This document shows positions 25,798 through 33,550 of a stretch of DNA of 49,347 nt, piece by piece. Below the pieces are notes generated by a model. It searched no databases, was not told where the DNA came from, and saw only the letters and a list, made by a program, of their open reading frames with translations. Source of the stretch: Pseudomonas sp. WS 5079. GTDB taxonomy: Bacteria; Pseudomonadota; Gammaproteobacteria; Pseudomonadales; Pseudomonadaceae. The DNA is taken from contig NZ_JAAQWN010000016.1 of assembly GCF_012985465.1 (NCBI RefSeq), positions 1 through 49,347 of the forward strand. Direction: 5' to 3'. The position numbers were made by a program, and so were the translations under genes. Position 1 is the stretch's first letter, and each line of letters starts with the position of its first letter.

Positions 25798-26274
25798 ATG
25801 AACACCATCGCCCCGGACAGCCTGCCCCAGGCGCAACTGATCGAACATTTGCTGGAGCGCTACCACGCTCGCCACCGCGAGCAACTGCCGGAACTGATCC
25901 GCCTGGCCAGCCGTGTGGAGCAGGTCCACGGCCATCACCTGGCGTGCCCCAATGGCCTGGCCGACCTGCTGCGGGATATCGAACAGGAACTGGAGGGCCA
26001 TATGCTCAAGGAGGAACAGGTGCTGTTCCCGATGCTGCAAATGGGCATGGGTCCCCAGGCCGCGCCGCCGATCCAGGTCATGCGCTATGAACATGAACAA
26101 CACGGCCAGGCCCTGGAGCAGTTGCTGGCGCTGACCCATCGCATCCAGCCGCCCGCTGACGCCTGCAATACCTGGCGTGCCCTGTATCACGGGCTGGAGG
26201 TGTTTCATGGGGATTTGCTGGAGCATATTCATCTGGAAAATGACGTGTTGTTTGTTCGTGCGCTGACAGCCTGA
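25798..26274 (+). CDS. Hemerythrin-domain protein, YtfE-like
   Basis: A 158-residue protein with a hemerythrin-type di-iron fold. Iron-ligand candidates are in EGHMLKEEQVLFPML, MRYEHEQHGQAL and EHIHLENDVLF. It resembles the C-terminal part of YtfE/RIC, which repairs iron centres damaged by nitric oxide, but lacks the short N-terminal ScdA_N domain of the full 220-residue form. AGGAAAG precedes the ATG. The NorR sites and sigma-54 promoter upstream indicate NO induction. It may bind NO, carry iron, or work in repair. Confidence 0.82.
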   Translation: MNTIAPDSLPQAQLIEHLLERYHARHREQLPELIRLASRVEQVHGHHLACPNGLADLLRDIEQELEGHMLKEEQVLFPMLQMGMGPQAAPPIQVMRYEHEQHGQALEQLLALTHRIQPPADACNTWRALYHGLEVFHGDLLEHIHLENDVLFVRALTA

Positions 26275-26280
26275 CCCCTG

Positions 26281-26312
26281 CCTGTAGGCGCGAGCTTGTT
26301 CGCGCCTACAGG
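26281..26312. terminator. Bidirectional hairpin between convergent genes
   Basis: A perfect 13-bp stem (CCTGTAGGCGCGA with its complement) and a six-base loop, placed seven bases after the hemerythrin stop and three before the stop of the leftward CopD-like gene. It has no U-tract and a REP-like outer part. Confidence 0.65.
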
Positions 26313-26314
26313 AC

Positions 26315-26746
26315 TCAGCGCAGCATCAGCTTGGCCAGGATCACGATCAGCACCATATGCCCAAGGATGCTGCGGCGGATCCACACCGCCCGCAGCGGGC
26401 TCAGGCGTTTTTGCGCCAGCCAGTACGCGAGCAACAGGTAATGCCCGATGATGCTCAGCGCCAACACGATCTTCAGGCTCAACATCGCCGAAAACTGGCT
26501 GGCCCAGGGCGCGCCCAGCACGCCGCGGTAATGCCAGGCCAGGCCGATGCCCGCGCCATACAACAGCACCACCACGCCATGCAGCACCTGCCGCGAACGC
26601 CGGGCAATCGCCTGGTCGCTGGTGAACTGCGCCGACCACGCCAGCTCGTCACGGGCGCGGTGCCAGATAACCACCTCAAAGAACAGCGTGCCGATAAAGG
26701 CGATGGCCGCCAGCAGATGCACGATCAATAACCACGAATAGAGCAT
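26315..26746 (-). CDS. CopD-like small integral membrane protein
   Basis: A 143-residue membrane protein with about four hydrophobic helices (LLIVHLLAAIAFIGTLFFEV, VLHGVVVLLYGAGIGLAW, MLSLKIVLALSIIGHYLLLA, SILGHMVLIVILAKLMLR). Conserved histidines near the helix ends suggest a heme or metal role like the CopD/DUF group. The start at 26746 lies 10 bp after nnrS, so it belongs to the nnrS operon and probably helps against NO. The exact function is not known. Confidence 0.7.
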   Translation of the reverse strand: MLYSWLLIVHLLAAIAFIGTLFFEVVIWHRARDELAWSAQFTSDQAIARRSRQVLHGVVVLLYGAGIGLAWHYRGVLGAPWASQFSAMLSLKIVLALSIIGHYLLLAYWLAQKRLSPLRAVWIRRSILGHMVLIVILAKLMLR

Positions 26747-26756
26747 TCCCGTTCTC

Positions 26757-27944
26757 CTAGCCCGGATGGCCGTCAACCCGCGCACGCCACAGCATTGGGG
26801 CATAGCGCCATAGATACACACCCAGGCCCAGGGTCCAGCACAGGCCTGCCAGCCACAGCGCGGCATACGGCCAGATCAGCACCAGCAGCACCCGGCTCAG
26901 GCAGGCCAGGTTCAATAGGCTGAAGGCCAGGGTCATGCCCTTGGGTGGCGTCAGTGGGCGGCCGGTATGGCCCAGGCTGACCCGCGCGATCATCGCCAGG
27001 ATCAACCCGCCCATCGCCCCTACCGTCAGCGCATGCACCGCCAGGCTCGGGTTCAGCGGCACGCCGAAATGCCACAGCGCCATGCCCAGGCAAGCCACGG
27101 CCAGCCAGGCATAGGCCAGGTGCAGCGACCACAGCAGCGGCACGCGCCACAGGCCTGGGTCGTGCCAGCGCACCAGGCGCAGCAGATGACCGAGCCCCAG
27201 CAGGGCAAACACCAGGCCAACCCAAAGGCTGGGCATCAGCGCCACACCGCTGGCATACAGCAGCGCCACCAACGCCGAGCCTGCCAACAGCAGGTAATCC
27301 AGCCACGGCCAGGGCTTCACTGCTTCAGTACGCCCCAGGCCGCGCTGGGTGAAGAACGGAATCACCCGCCCGCCGATCAAGCCCATCATCGCCGCCACCA
27401 GCCACAACCCGGTCAACACCGCCTGGCGCTGCCAGCCTTCGTCACCGCGCAGCAGGCCATACAGGGACAGGCCATCGGCCAGGGTCAACAGCAGCAGGAC
27501 CAGCACAATCGGGTAGTTGCGTTGTTGCCGCACTTTCCACAGGGTCCAGCCCATCAGCCCGGCGACCGCCAGGGGAAAGCTCAGTTCCAGCACAGCCAGC
27601 AACGGCCATGGCAGGTTGAACAGCCACGCCAGGCGTGCGCCCAGCCATAACCCGGCCAGCACCGCGAGGGGCGCACCACTGATGCCGGGGCGGCCGGTCC
27701 AGGTCTGCACCGCCGTCAGCAGGAACCCGCCGATGATTGCCAGGGCGAAACCGAACAGCAACTCATGGCGATGCCACGCCAGCCAGCCACCCGCCGGCTG
27801 CCAGCCCGCATCGCCGGCCAGGGCCAGCAGCCACAAGGGAATCGCCAGCAGCGCCAATAGGCAGCCACCAAGGAAAAATGGCCGGAAAGCCAGGCGAAAC
27901 AACGGGGTTATCGACATGGCCTTGCGTCGATCCAGCACGTGCAT
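26757..27944 (-). CDS. nnrS: NnrS, heme/copper membrane protein for NO tolerance
   Basis: A 395-residue polytopic protein with about twelve membrane segments and the NnrS signature near the N-terminus (LFRLAFRPFFLGG). NnrS proteins lower nitrosative stress in denitrifiers and bind heme and copper. The ATG at 27944 has GAGGAG seven bases before it. An imperfect Anr/Dnr box is centred 65.5 bp upstream, the same distance as at norC. The CopD-like gene follows 10 bp later. Confidence 0.88.
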   Translation of the reverse strand: MHVLDRRKAMSITPLFRLAFRPFFLGGCLLALLAIPLWLLALAGDAGWQPAGGWLAWHRHELLFGFALAIIGGFLLTAVQTWTGRPGISGAPLAVLAGLWLGARLAWLFNLPWPLLAVLELSFPLAVAGLMGWTLWKVRQQRNYPIVLVLLLLTLADGLSLYGLLRGDEGWQRQAVLTGLWLVAAMMGLIGGRVIPFFTQRGLGRTEAVKPWPWLDYLLLAGSALVALLYASGVALMPSLWVGLVFALLGLGHLLRLVRWHDPGLWRVPLLWSLHLAYAWLAVACLGMALWHFGVPLNPSLAVHALTVGAMGGLILAMIARVSLGHTGRPLTPPKGMTLAFSLLNLACLSRVLLVLIWPYAALWLAGLCWTLGLGVYLWRYAPMLWRARVDGHPG

Positions 27945-28002
27945 ACCACCACTCCTCAAGTCATTGCCGGCCCGATCATCCGGGATTGCCCGCCCCTGGC
28001 CC

Positions 28003-28016
28003 TTGTCGCAGATCAA
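28003..28016 (-). promoter_or_regulatory. Near-consensus Anr/Dnr box before nnrS
   Basis: On the minus strand it reads TTGAT-CTGC-GACAA, matching TTGAT-N4-ATCAA at nine of ten... fixed positions apart from one G for A and reading C in place: the second half is GACAA where ATCAA is expected. Its centre lies 65.5 bp before the nnrS start, equal to the norC box. Confidence 0.55.
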
Positions 28017-28109
28017 GCGGGGCTCCTGGGCGGCGCACTATCCTGGGGGCCGTCGCAGGATAAGCGTTGCAAAGGCCGGGCCGAATTCCCCGGTGCGCCG
28101 CCCCACCGC

Positions 28110-28197
28110 TGTGGGAGCTGGCTTGCCTGCGATGCAAACACCTCGGTCTGGTGGTTACACCGCAGCGATGCCATCGCTGGCAAGCCAGCTCCTACAG
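28110..28197. repeat. REP pair between nnrS and dnr promoters
   Basis: GTGGGAGCTGGCTTGCCTGC at the left faces TCGCTGGCAAGCCAGCTCCT at the right, with about 45 bases between. It separates the divergent nnrS and dnr control regions, so the NorR sites begin only about 20 bp beyond it. Confidence 0.75.
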
Positions 28198-28218
28198 GGG
28201 GATAGCGTTGCCCAGGAG

Positions 28219-28275
28219 GGTTTAAATGACCATTAGAGGGTTATTTAAACCCACAAAGGCAGGGTCATTCTGACC
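28219..28275. promoter_or_regulatory. Three NorR enhancer sites upstream of dnr
   Basis: Three GGT-N7-ACC sites at 28219-28231, 28239-28251 and 28263-28275, with offsets of 20 and 24 bp. The third is a perfect palindrome, GGTCA-TTC-TGACC. The first two also form an inverted repeat, GGGTTTAAAT facing ATTTAAACCC. The layout copies that before the hemerythrin gene. Confidence 0.8.
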
Positions 28276-28315
28276 ATGTAGGCGCTACAGCCCAGGTTTT
28301 ACACGGCCCGTGCCT

Positions 28316-28331
28316 TGGCCCAGCTCTTGCT
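28316..28331 (+). promoter_or_regulatory. Sigma-54 promoter of the small ORF-dnr operon
   Basis: TGGCCC-N5-TTGCT, with GG and GC twelve bases apart as in -24/-12 promoters. It begins 53 bp after the start of the third NorR site, exactly as in the hemerythrin promoter. Transcription should start near 28342, about 30 bases before the first ATG at 28372. Confidence 0.8.
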
Positions 28332-28371
28332 CTAGCCGGTTATCCCTTATTACTGCCCCCACGGAGTCCCC

Positions 28372-28461
28372 ATGAAAAAAGTCATCCAGCCCCTGGCCTG
28401 GTTCGTGATTCTCGGTTCGATGATGGCGGCGGCCAGTGGCCTGTCGTTGTGGCTTGTATGA
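28372..28461 (+). CDS. 29-residue predicted membrane peptide upstream of dnr
   Basis: A 29-codon ORF that begins with two lysines and is then almost wholly hydrophobic (from IQPLAWFVILG to LSLWLV), a single-pass membrane peptide if translated. CGGAG lies before the ATG. Its TGA overlaps the dnr start as ATGA, the pattern of coupled translation. It lies directly after the predicted sigma-54 start. No function is known to me; it may be a real small protein or a leader that tunes dnr translation. Confidence 0.65.
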   Translation: MKKVIQPLAWFVILGSMMAAASGLSLWLV

Positions 28462-29159
28462 TCAGCGACACGCCGAGGGTCCTGCACCGCGTGCATCATC
28501 AGATCCTGCGCAGCCATCACCTGTTCGAGCCGCTCAACGAAGAGCAGATGGACGAGCTGATGGCCAGCAGTCAGTTGCTCAGTGTCGACAAGGGCGAGCC
28601 GCTGTTCCGCCAGGGCGAACCGGCCGATGGCTTTTACTTTGTGATTGCCGGCGCGGTGAAGATCTACCGCCTGACCCCGGACGGCCAGGAAAAGGTCTTT
28701 GAAGTGATCGGCGAGCGGCAGACCTTCGCCGAGGCGATGATGCTGATGGACACGCCCAACTACGTGGCCTGCGCCGAGGCGGTGTGCCCCACGCAGTTGT
28801 ATCGCCTGTCCAACGCCACCTATATGCGCCTGCTCCACAGCAACAGCCGCCTGACCTTCGCCCTGCTGGGCAAGTTGTGTGTGCGCCTGCACCAGCGGGT
28901 CAACGAGATCGAGACCCTGTCCCTGAAAAACGCCACCCACCGCGTGGTGCGCTACTTGCTGACGCAATTGGTGCGCTTGCACAGTGTCGACAGTTCGTTC
29001 GAACTGCCCATGGCCAAGCAGTTGATCGCCGGGCACTTGTCGATCCAGCCGGAGACGTTCTCGCGGATCATTCGCCGGCTGATCGATGAAAAAATCATCA
29101 CCCAGGACGGTCGGCAGATCGCCATTCTTGATCGCCTGCGCCTGGAGCAATTTGAATGA
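28458..29159 (+). CDS. dnr: Dnr, CRP/FNR-family nitric-oxide regulator
   Basis: A 233-residue CRP/FNR-type regulator. It has the N-terminal beta-roll sensor (PLFRQGEPADGFYFVIAG), a long dimer helix and a C-terminal helix-turn-helix (LSIQPETFSRIIRRL). It lacks the N-terminal cysteines of FNR/Anr, as expected for heme-using Dnr. Dnr activates nir, nor and nos genes at TTGAT-type boxes. It starts inside the end of the 29-codon ORF and ends four bases into dnrP (ATGA). Its promoter carries NorR sites and a sigma-54 element but no TTGAT box that I can see. Confidence 0.9.
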   Translation: MISDTPRVLHRVHHQILRSHHLFEPLNEEQMDELMASSQLLSVDKGEPLFRQGEPADGFYFVIAGAVKIYRLTPDGQEKVFEVIGERQTFAEAMMLMDTPNYVACAEAVCPTQLYRLSNATYMRLLHSNSRLTFALLGKLCVRLHQRVNEIETLSLKNATHRVVRYLLTQLVRLHSVDSSFELPMAKQLIAGHLSIQPETFSRIIRRLIDEKIITQDGRQIAILDRLRLEQFE

Positions 29160-29356
29160 GCGCAGCGCGAGTCTGCCTGTATTGCCAGCATGCCAACCCG
29201 CCACCCCACGCGGCCTGCGAACGCTGCGCCATGCCTCTGCCCGTCTCCACCGCCAGCCTTGAGGCGCGGCGGCTCAAGCGCTTCCAATGGTTCTGCCTGG
29301 GGCTGGCGGTGTTCTGCATCACGATGTTCTTCTGGCTGCCCCGGGACTTTTACTGA
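29156..29356 (+). CDS. dnrP: DnrP, small zinc-ribbon membrane protein
   Basis: A 66-residue protein with a zinc-ribbon-like start, Cys7-x2-Cys10 and Cys21-x2-Cys24, and one C-terminal membrane helix (FCLGLAVFCITMFFWL). A gene of this kind follows dnr in other Pseudomonas and is annotated DnrP. Its start overlaps the dnr stop. Its last seven bases overlap the end of the convergent norD gene. The function is unknown. Confidence 0.78.
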   Translation: MSAARVCLYCQHANPPPHAACERCAMPLPVSTASLEARRLKRFQWFCLGLAVFCITMFFWLPRDFY

Positions 29357-31191
29357 TCTTCGGTCAACTGCCGGTAGAGCTGCGGCAAGCGCAGCGGCAG
29401 TTGTTCCGGCTGGCGGATCAGGGTGTAACCGTGGGCACCGAACATGTACGGCAGGTACTCCCCGGCCTGTTTATCGATCGTGATGCAGAACGGCACCAGG
29501 CCCTGGCGCCGCGCTTCTAGCACGGCCTGGCGGGTGTCCTCCACGCCATAGCGGCCCTCGTACAGGTCCAGGTCATTGGGCTTGCCATCGGTCACAATCA
29601 GCAGCAGTTTGCTCCGTTGTTTACAGGCGCCCAGGGTCTGGGTGGCCTGGCGGATGGCGGCGCCCATGCGTGTGTAATAACCCGGTTTCAGGCCCTGGAT
29701 GCAGCCACGGGTGTGGTCGTCGTAGGGTTGCTGGAATGACTTGAGCTGTTGCAGGCGCACCTGCTGGCGACGCAAGGACGAAAAGCCATACAAGGCAAAC
29801 GCATCGCCCAGGCCCGCCAGGCTTTCGCCAAACAGCAGCAGGCTGTCGCGGATCACGTCGATGACCTTTTGCGTATCGTTCAAATGGGCGTCGGTGGACA
29901 TCGACAAATCGGCCAGCAGCAAACAGGCCAAGTCGCGCCGGGTGCGGCGCTGCTCCTTGAACAGGCCACGCTCGGCGCATGCGCCGTGCTGGCGCTCGAC
30001 ATAAAAATCCAGCCACGCCTGCAAGTCCAGTTCCGCGCCCTGGGGCTGTTGGCGCAGCCATTGGCGGTCGGTGCGCAGTTGCTGGAACTGGCGGCGCAAA
30101 CGCGCGGCCTGGGGCAGCAGGCGAGCCGGCAGCGGCTGGGGCGCGCTGTCGCGGGGTTGCAGCAGTTGCAGGTTGACGAAGTTGGCTTGCAGGCGCTGCT
30201 GACGGTAGTCCCACTCCGGCAGCTTGATGCCTGCGCCCAGGGGGATGTCATCGACATCGGCCGGCGGCAAATCCAGGTGCAGCTTGAGCCCGCCGCTCTT
30301 GCGCACGCGCTGGCGTGACAGGCTCAACTGGTCGAGGTCTTCGGCGACCCGCGCGGCATCTTCGTCTTCGGAGTCGTCGGCCCAGCGGTCCAGATCGACG
30401 TGCTCGGTCCAACTGAACAGGTTTTCCAGGCGCACCACCAACAGGCCACCGTCGCGGCTGTTGTCGTCGACCCGGTTGGCCTGCTTGGGCGCGCCCTGTT
30501 GTTCGCCAGGCCGCGTCGTCAGGTCGTCGCCCTCGTCGTCCTGATCTGCGGCCTGTGGGCTGTGCAGGTGCAAGGGTGGATACAGCCACAGCGGCAACGG
30601 CCAGGCGGCGCGCTCGCTGCGGGGTAGCTGGCGCACGCTGCCGGGTTCACGCAGGGCCTTGCGCAAGGCCATTTCCACGGCGGCTTCGGCGGGGTTGAGG
30701 GTGGCGGGATCGGGGCGCAATTGCAGGTGGGCGTCCACCAGGCGCTGATAGCTGGGGAGCATGGCCGGGTAACGCTGCAACAGCAGCCAGGTCCAGCGCT
30801 GGTTATCCCGGGCCCAGTGGGTCATCGGCCCGGCATGGGCGGCCAGCAGCGCCAGCCAGCGGTACAGCTCCAGGTTCAGGGCCACCGAGGGAAACACCGC
30901 CAGGCTTGCCGGCAGGCGCAGGCGATGGCCGTCGCACGAGGCCAGGGGCGCCTGCCGGCAGGTGCCGGCGATGCGCATCAACAGGTTGCGGCGCAGCAGC
31001 AGGTCGCGCTCGCTGGCGGCTTCCACGGCTATCCCATGGGCACCGCCCAGGGCGCGGAACAACAGGGCCAGGCTGCGCTGGCGGTCGACCAGATCGACCC
31101 GCGCCTCGGGGAAGTCGGCACTGGCGCGACGGGTGATAAAGCGGTGCCAGACACTGCCGACCCACTCTTCCAACTCAAGGGTAAAGGCCAT
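29350..31191 (-). CDS. norD: NorD, von Willebrand A-domain activation protein for NO reductase
   Basis: A 613-residue cytoplasmic protein with a C-terminal VWA domain. The metal-ion site is DLSMS (LLLADLSMSTDAHLN), and a later LLIVTDGKPNDLD completes the fold. NorD works with the MoxR-type ATPase NorQ/NirQ to assemble or activate NorCB. No norQ gene lies in the window, so the ATPase must be elsewhere. It follows norB after 72 bp containing a hairpin. It converges on dnrP with a seven-base overlap. Confidence 0.9.
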   Translation of the reverse strand: MAFTLELEEWVGSVWHRFITRRASADFPEARVDLVDRQRSLALLFRALGGAHGIAVEAASERDLLLRRNLLMRIAGTCRQAPLASCDGHRLRLPASLAVFPSVALNLELYRWLALLAAHAGPMTHWARDNQRWTWLLLQRYPAMLPSYQRLVDAHLQLRPDPATLNPAEAAVEMALRKALREPGSVRQLPRSERAAWPLPLWLYPPLHLHSPQAADQDDEGDDLTTRPGEQQGAPKQANRVDDNSRDGGLLVVRLENLFSWTEHVDLDRWADDSEDEDAARVAEDLDQLSLSRQRVRKSGGLKLHLDLPPADVDDIPLGAGIKLPEWDYRQQRLQANFVNLQLLQPRDSAPQPLPARLLPQAARLRRQFQQLRTDRQWLRQQPQGAELDLQAWLDFYVERQHGACAERGLFKEQRRTRRDLACLLLADLSMSTDAHLNDTQKVIDVIRDSLLLFGESLAGLGDAFALYGFSSLRRQQVRLQQLKSFQQPYDDHTRGCIQGLKPGYYTRMGAAIRQATQTLGACKQRSKLLLIVTDGKPNDLDLYEGRYGVEDTRQAVLEARRQGLVPFCITIDKQAGEYLPYMFGAHGYTLIRQPEQLPLRLPQLYRQLTEDQ

Positions 31192-31213
31192 GTGAAGTGC
31201 TCCAGACGTAAAA

Positions 31214-31237
31214 CGGCCCGCAGTACCTGCCGGGCCG
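31214..31237 (-). terminator. Hairpin with T-run between norB and norD
   Basis: A perfect 7-bp GC stem (CGGCCCG/CGGGCCG) with a ten-base loop, followed on the minus strand by TTTTA. This is the form of a short intrinsic terminator or attenuator and would lower norD expression relative to norCB. Confidence 0.6.
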
Positions 31238-31263
31238 CCCTCTTGGGGATTAACGTTGACCGC

Positions 31264-32685
31264 TCAAGCAGTCACGGGGGTGGCAGAGTCCAAGCCTTTG
31301 CCCCGCTGCCGGAAGCTCCACAGGTAGCAGAGCAGGCCCAGCAGGAACACCACGCCACTGGCCAGCCGTGCCCAGAACAGCACCGACAGGTGGTCCATGG
31401 TGGCCATGAACGGCAGCGCCACACCGTCCACTTGCCAGCGTTGCAACCAGACCTGCACGGCACCGGCAGCGGTGAGGAACAGGGTGATCATCACCATCGA
31501 CAGGACCATCATCCAGAAGCCCCAGATCTCCAGGGTCTGGGAGCGTGCATCCGGTGCTTCACCGATACCGCGCAGGCGGGGCATGGCGTAGCTGATCAAG
31601 GTCATGACGATCATGGCGTAGGCGCCGAAGAACGCCAGGTGGCCGTGGGCGGCAGTCAATTGGGTGCCGTGGGTGTAGAAGTTGACCGGTGCCAGGGTGT
31701 GCAGGAAGCCCCAGACCCCGGCGCCGAAGAACGCGGTGACCGTGGTGCCCTTGGCCCACAACGTGGCCGCCCGGTTCGGGTGCTGGCGCCGGCGCTGTTT
31801 GACCATGGTGAAGGCGAACATCACCATCGCCAGGAACGGCAGCGGCTCCAGGGCCGAGAAGATCGAGCCGACCCACAACCACACCTCGGGCGCGCCGATC
31901 CAGAAGAAGTGGTGACCGGTGCCGATGATCCCGGTGATCAGGGCCATGGCGATGATCACGTACAGCCATTTTTCCACGACCTCGCGGTCGACGCCGGTGA
32001 CCTTGATCAGCACAAAGGCGAGCATCGAACCCATGATCAGCTCCCACACGCCTTCAACCCAAAGATGCACCACCCACCACCAGTAGAACTTGTCCCGCGC
32101 CAGGTTGCCGGGGTTGTAGAACGAGAACAGGAAGAACACCGCCAGGCCGATCAGCCCGGTCATCATCACCATGCTCACCGTGGTCTTGCGGCCCTTGAGC
32201 AGGGTCATGCCGATGTTGTAGAGAAAGCCCAGGCACACGACCACGATGCCCATCTTGGTGATGGTCGGCTGCTCCAGGAACTCCCGGCCCATGGTTGGCA
32301 GCAACTCGTTGTGGGTCAGCTTGGCCAGGGCCGCGTAGGGCACCAGCAAGTAGCCGAGGATGGTCAACACGCCGGCGACGGCGAACACCCAGAACAGCAG
32401 GATTGCCAGCTTGGGGCTGTGCAACTCGCGGTCGGCCTCTTCCGGCACCAGGTAATAGGCGGCGCCCATGAACCCGAACAGCAGCCAGACGATCAGCAGG
32501 TTGGTGTGGACCATGCGGGCCACGTTGAAGGGGATCAACGGGAACAGAAAGTCGCCGACCACGTATTGCAGGCCCATGATCAAACCGAACAGCACCTGGC
32601 CCAGGAACAGGATCAGGGCGAATACAAAGTAGGGTTTGGCCACGGCCTGGGATTGGAATTTCAGATATGGATTGACGGTACGCAT
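31264..32685 (-). CDS. norB: Nitric oxide reductase large subunit NorB
   Basis: A 473-residue membrane protein of the heme-copper oxidase superfamily with about twelve helices. Histidines for the hemes and FeB lie in VHLWVEGVWELI, GTGHHFFWIG and AHGHLAFFGAY. NorCB reduces two NO to N2O at the inner membrane. It starts three bases after the norC stop, so the two are coupled. Length and motifs are complete. Confidence 0.95.
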   Translation of the reverse strand: MRTVNPYLKFQSQAVAKPYFVFALILFLGQVLFGLIMGLQYVVGDFLFPLIPFNVARMVHTNLLIVWLLFGFMGAAYYLVPEEADRELHSPKLAILLFWVFAVAGVLTILGYLLVPYAALAKLTHNELLPTMGREFLEQPTITKMGIVVVCLGFLYNIGMTLLKGRKTTVSMVMMTGLIGLAVFFLFSFYNPGNLARDKFYWWWVVHLWVEGVWELIMGSMLAFVLIKVTGVDREVVEKWLYVIIAMALITGIIGTGHHFFWIGAPEVWLWVGSIFSALEPLPFLAMVMFAFTMVKQRRRQHPNRAATLWAKGTTVTAFFGAGVWGFLHTLAPVNFYTHGTQLTAAHGHLAFFGAYAMIVMTLISYAMPRLRGIGEAPDARSQTLEIWGFWMMVLSMVMITLFLTAAGAVQVWLQRWQVDGVALPFMATMDHLSVLFWARLASGVVFLLGLLCYLWSFRQRGKGLDSATPVTA

Positions 32686-32688
32686 CCC

Positions 32689-33129
32689 TTAGCCCTCCTT
32701 GTTTGGCGGCCAGCCATTGGTGTTGATCTTCGAGCTCCATTTGAGGAACTCGGCCATATCGTCCACCTCCTGGTCGCTGAGGTTGAATTGCGGCATCGCA
32801 CGCCGGCCGGGAACGCCCAAGGGTTGCATCTTCATCCAGGCGTGCAGGAATGGCTTGAACGCTTCCTCGCCGCCGCGGCGGTTGAACACATTGCCCAACT
32901 CCGGCGCAAAGTACGCACCCTCGCCCAGCAGGGTGTGGCAGCCGACGCAGTTGTTGCGCTCCCAGACGCCCTTGCCGCGTACCACCGATTCGGTGAGTTG
33001 GTCCTGGTTACTGCGCGAGGGAAAGGTTTGTTCGGTGTGGTAGGTCAGGGCCAGGAATATCAGGAAGAAGAACACGCTTCCTCCGAAGTAGATATTCCTG
33101 GCCATGCCCTTGGTGAAGGTCTCTGACAT
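32689..33129 (-). CDS. norC: Nitric oxide reductase cytochrome c subunit NorC
   Basis: A 146-residue membrane-anchored cytochrome c. One N-terminal helix (NIYFGGSVFFFLIFLALTY) places the heme domain in the periplasm. The heme motif is CVGCH and a C-terminal methionine (RAMPQFN) is the likely axial ligand. It passes electrons to NorB. The start at 33129 is the usual one (MSETFTKGMARN); the longer upstream frame runs through the promoter and a REP and is not real. A perfect Dnr/Anr box lies 65 bp upstream. Confidence 0.94.
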   Translation of the reverse strand: MSETFTKGMARNIYFGGSVFFFLIFLALTYHTEQTFPSRSNQDQLTESVVRGKGVWERNNCVGCHTLLGEGAYFAPELGNVFNRRGGEEAFKPFLHAWMKMQPLGVPGRRAMPQFNLSDQEVDDMAEFLKWSSKINTNGWPPNKEG

Positions 33130-33187
33130 GGTCGCTTCCTCATTGCTTGGCAGGGGCCATGATAGAAAGCTGGGGGGTAAAAGCTGC

Positions 33188-33201
33188 TTGATGGCGATCA
33201 A
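33188..33201. promoter_or_regulatory. Perfect Anr/Dnr box before norC
   Basis: TTGAT-GGCG-ATCAA, a full match to the FNR-family consensus, centred 65.5 bp upstream of the norC start. It is the expected Dnr site of norCB. Confidence 0.85.
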
Positions 33202-33252
33202 GAAATGCCGATGGTTTTGGTCGGGTATTGATTGTCGAGACGTACGCGCCCC

Positions 33253-33360
33253 TGTAGGAGCCGGCTTGCTGGCGATGCCGGCGATGGCCGCGATGACGGC
33301 GGCCCAGTCAATACCTGTGTCGACTGATACACCGCCATCGCTGGCAAGCCAGCGCCGACA
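33253..33360. repeat. REP pair between norC and the sulfur island
   Basis: TGTAGGAGCCGGCTTGCTGG faces CGCTGGCAAGCCAGCGCCGA about 60 bases on. It separates the divergent norC promoter from the control region of the monooxygenase gene. The rest of the 420 bp gap holds the Dnr box, a candidate enhancer at 33393 and a sigma-54 promoter at 33483. Confidence 0.7.
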
Positions 33361-33392
33361 AAAGTTTTGTGCTGCCCGCTGAACAGCCACTG

Positions 33393-33412
33393 CTGCTCAG
33401 GTGTTGCTACAG
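33393..33412. promoter_or_regulatory. Candidate enhancer site for the sulfur island
   Basis: This 20-base stretch and 42034-42053 share CTGNNCNGGTGTTGCYACAG (16 of 20 identical). Each lies upstream of a sigma-54-like promoter. It may bind the same enhancer-binding protein. Confidence 0.45.
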
Positions 33413-33482
33413 ACGCAATCCCCACATCGCTCCTGCCCCCCATCCGCAGGCATCCCCCCGCCCGCAGGGGCCGCAGCCGCCA

Positions 33483-33498
33483 TGGCATGGCCGTTGCA
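33483..33498 (+). promoter_or_regulatory. Sigma-54 promoter of the monooxygenase operon
   Basis: TGGCAT-N5-TTGCA, with GG and GC twelve bases apart. It lies 53 bases before the monooxygenase ATG. Only the sixth base departs from the TGGCAC-N5-TTGCW consensus. Confidence 0.72.
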
Positions 33499-33550
33499 CT
33501 CGCTGCTGCAACAGGTCCTCGCACCTTGCATGACTGAATCAGGAGCACCC

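Noticed and set aside
30721..33126. An 801-codon rightward frame
   Set aside because: It is antisense to norD, norB and norC, with His/Gln-rich low-complexity translation typical of a GC-rich shadow frame.
33401..33550. Upstream extension of the monooxygenase frame
   Set aside because: It runs through the sigma-54 promoter and has no ribosome site; AGGAG precedes 33551.
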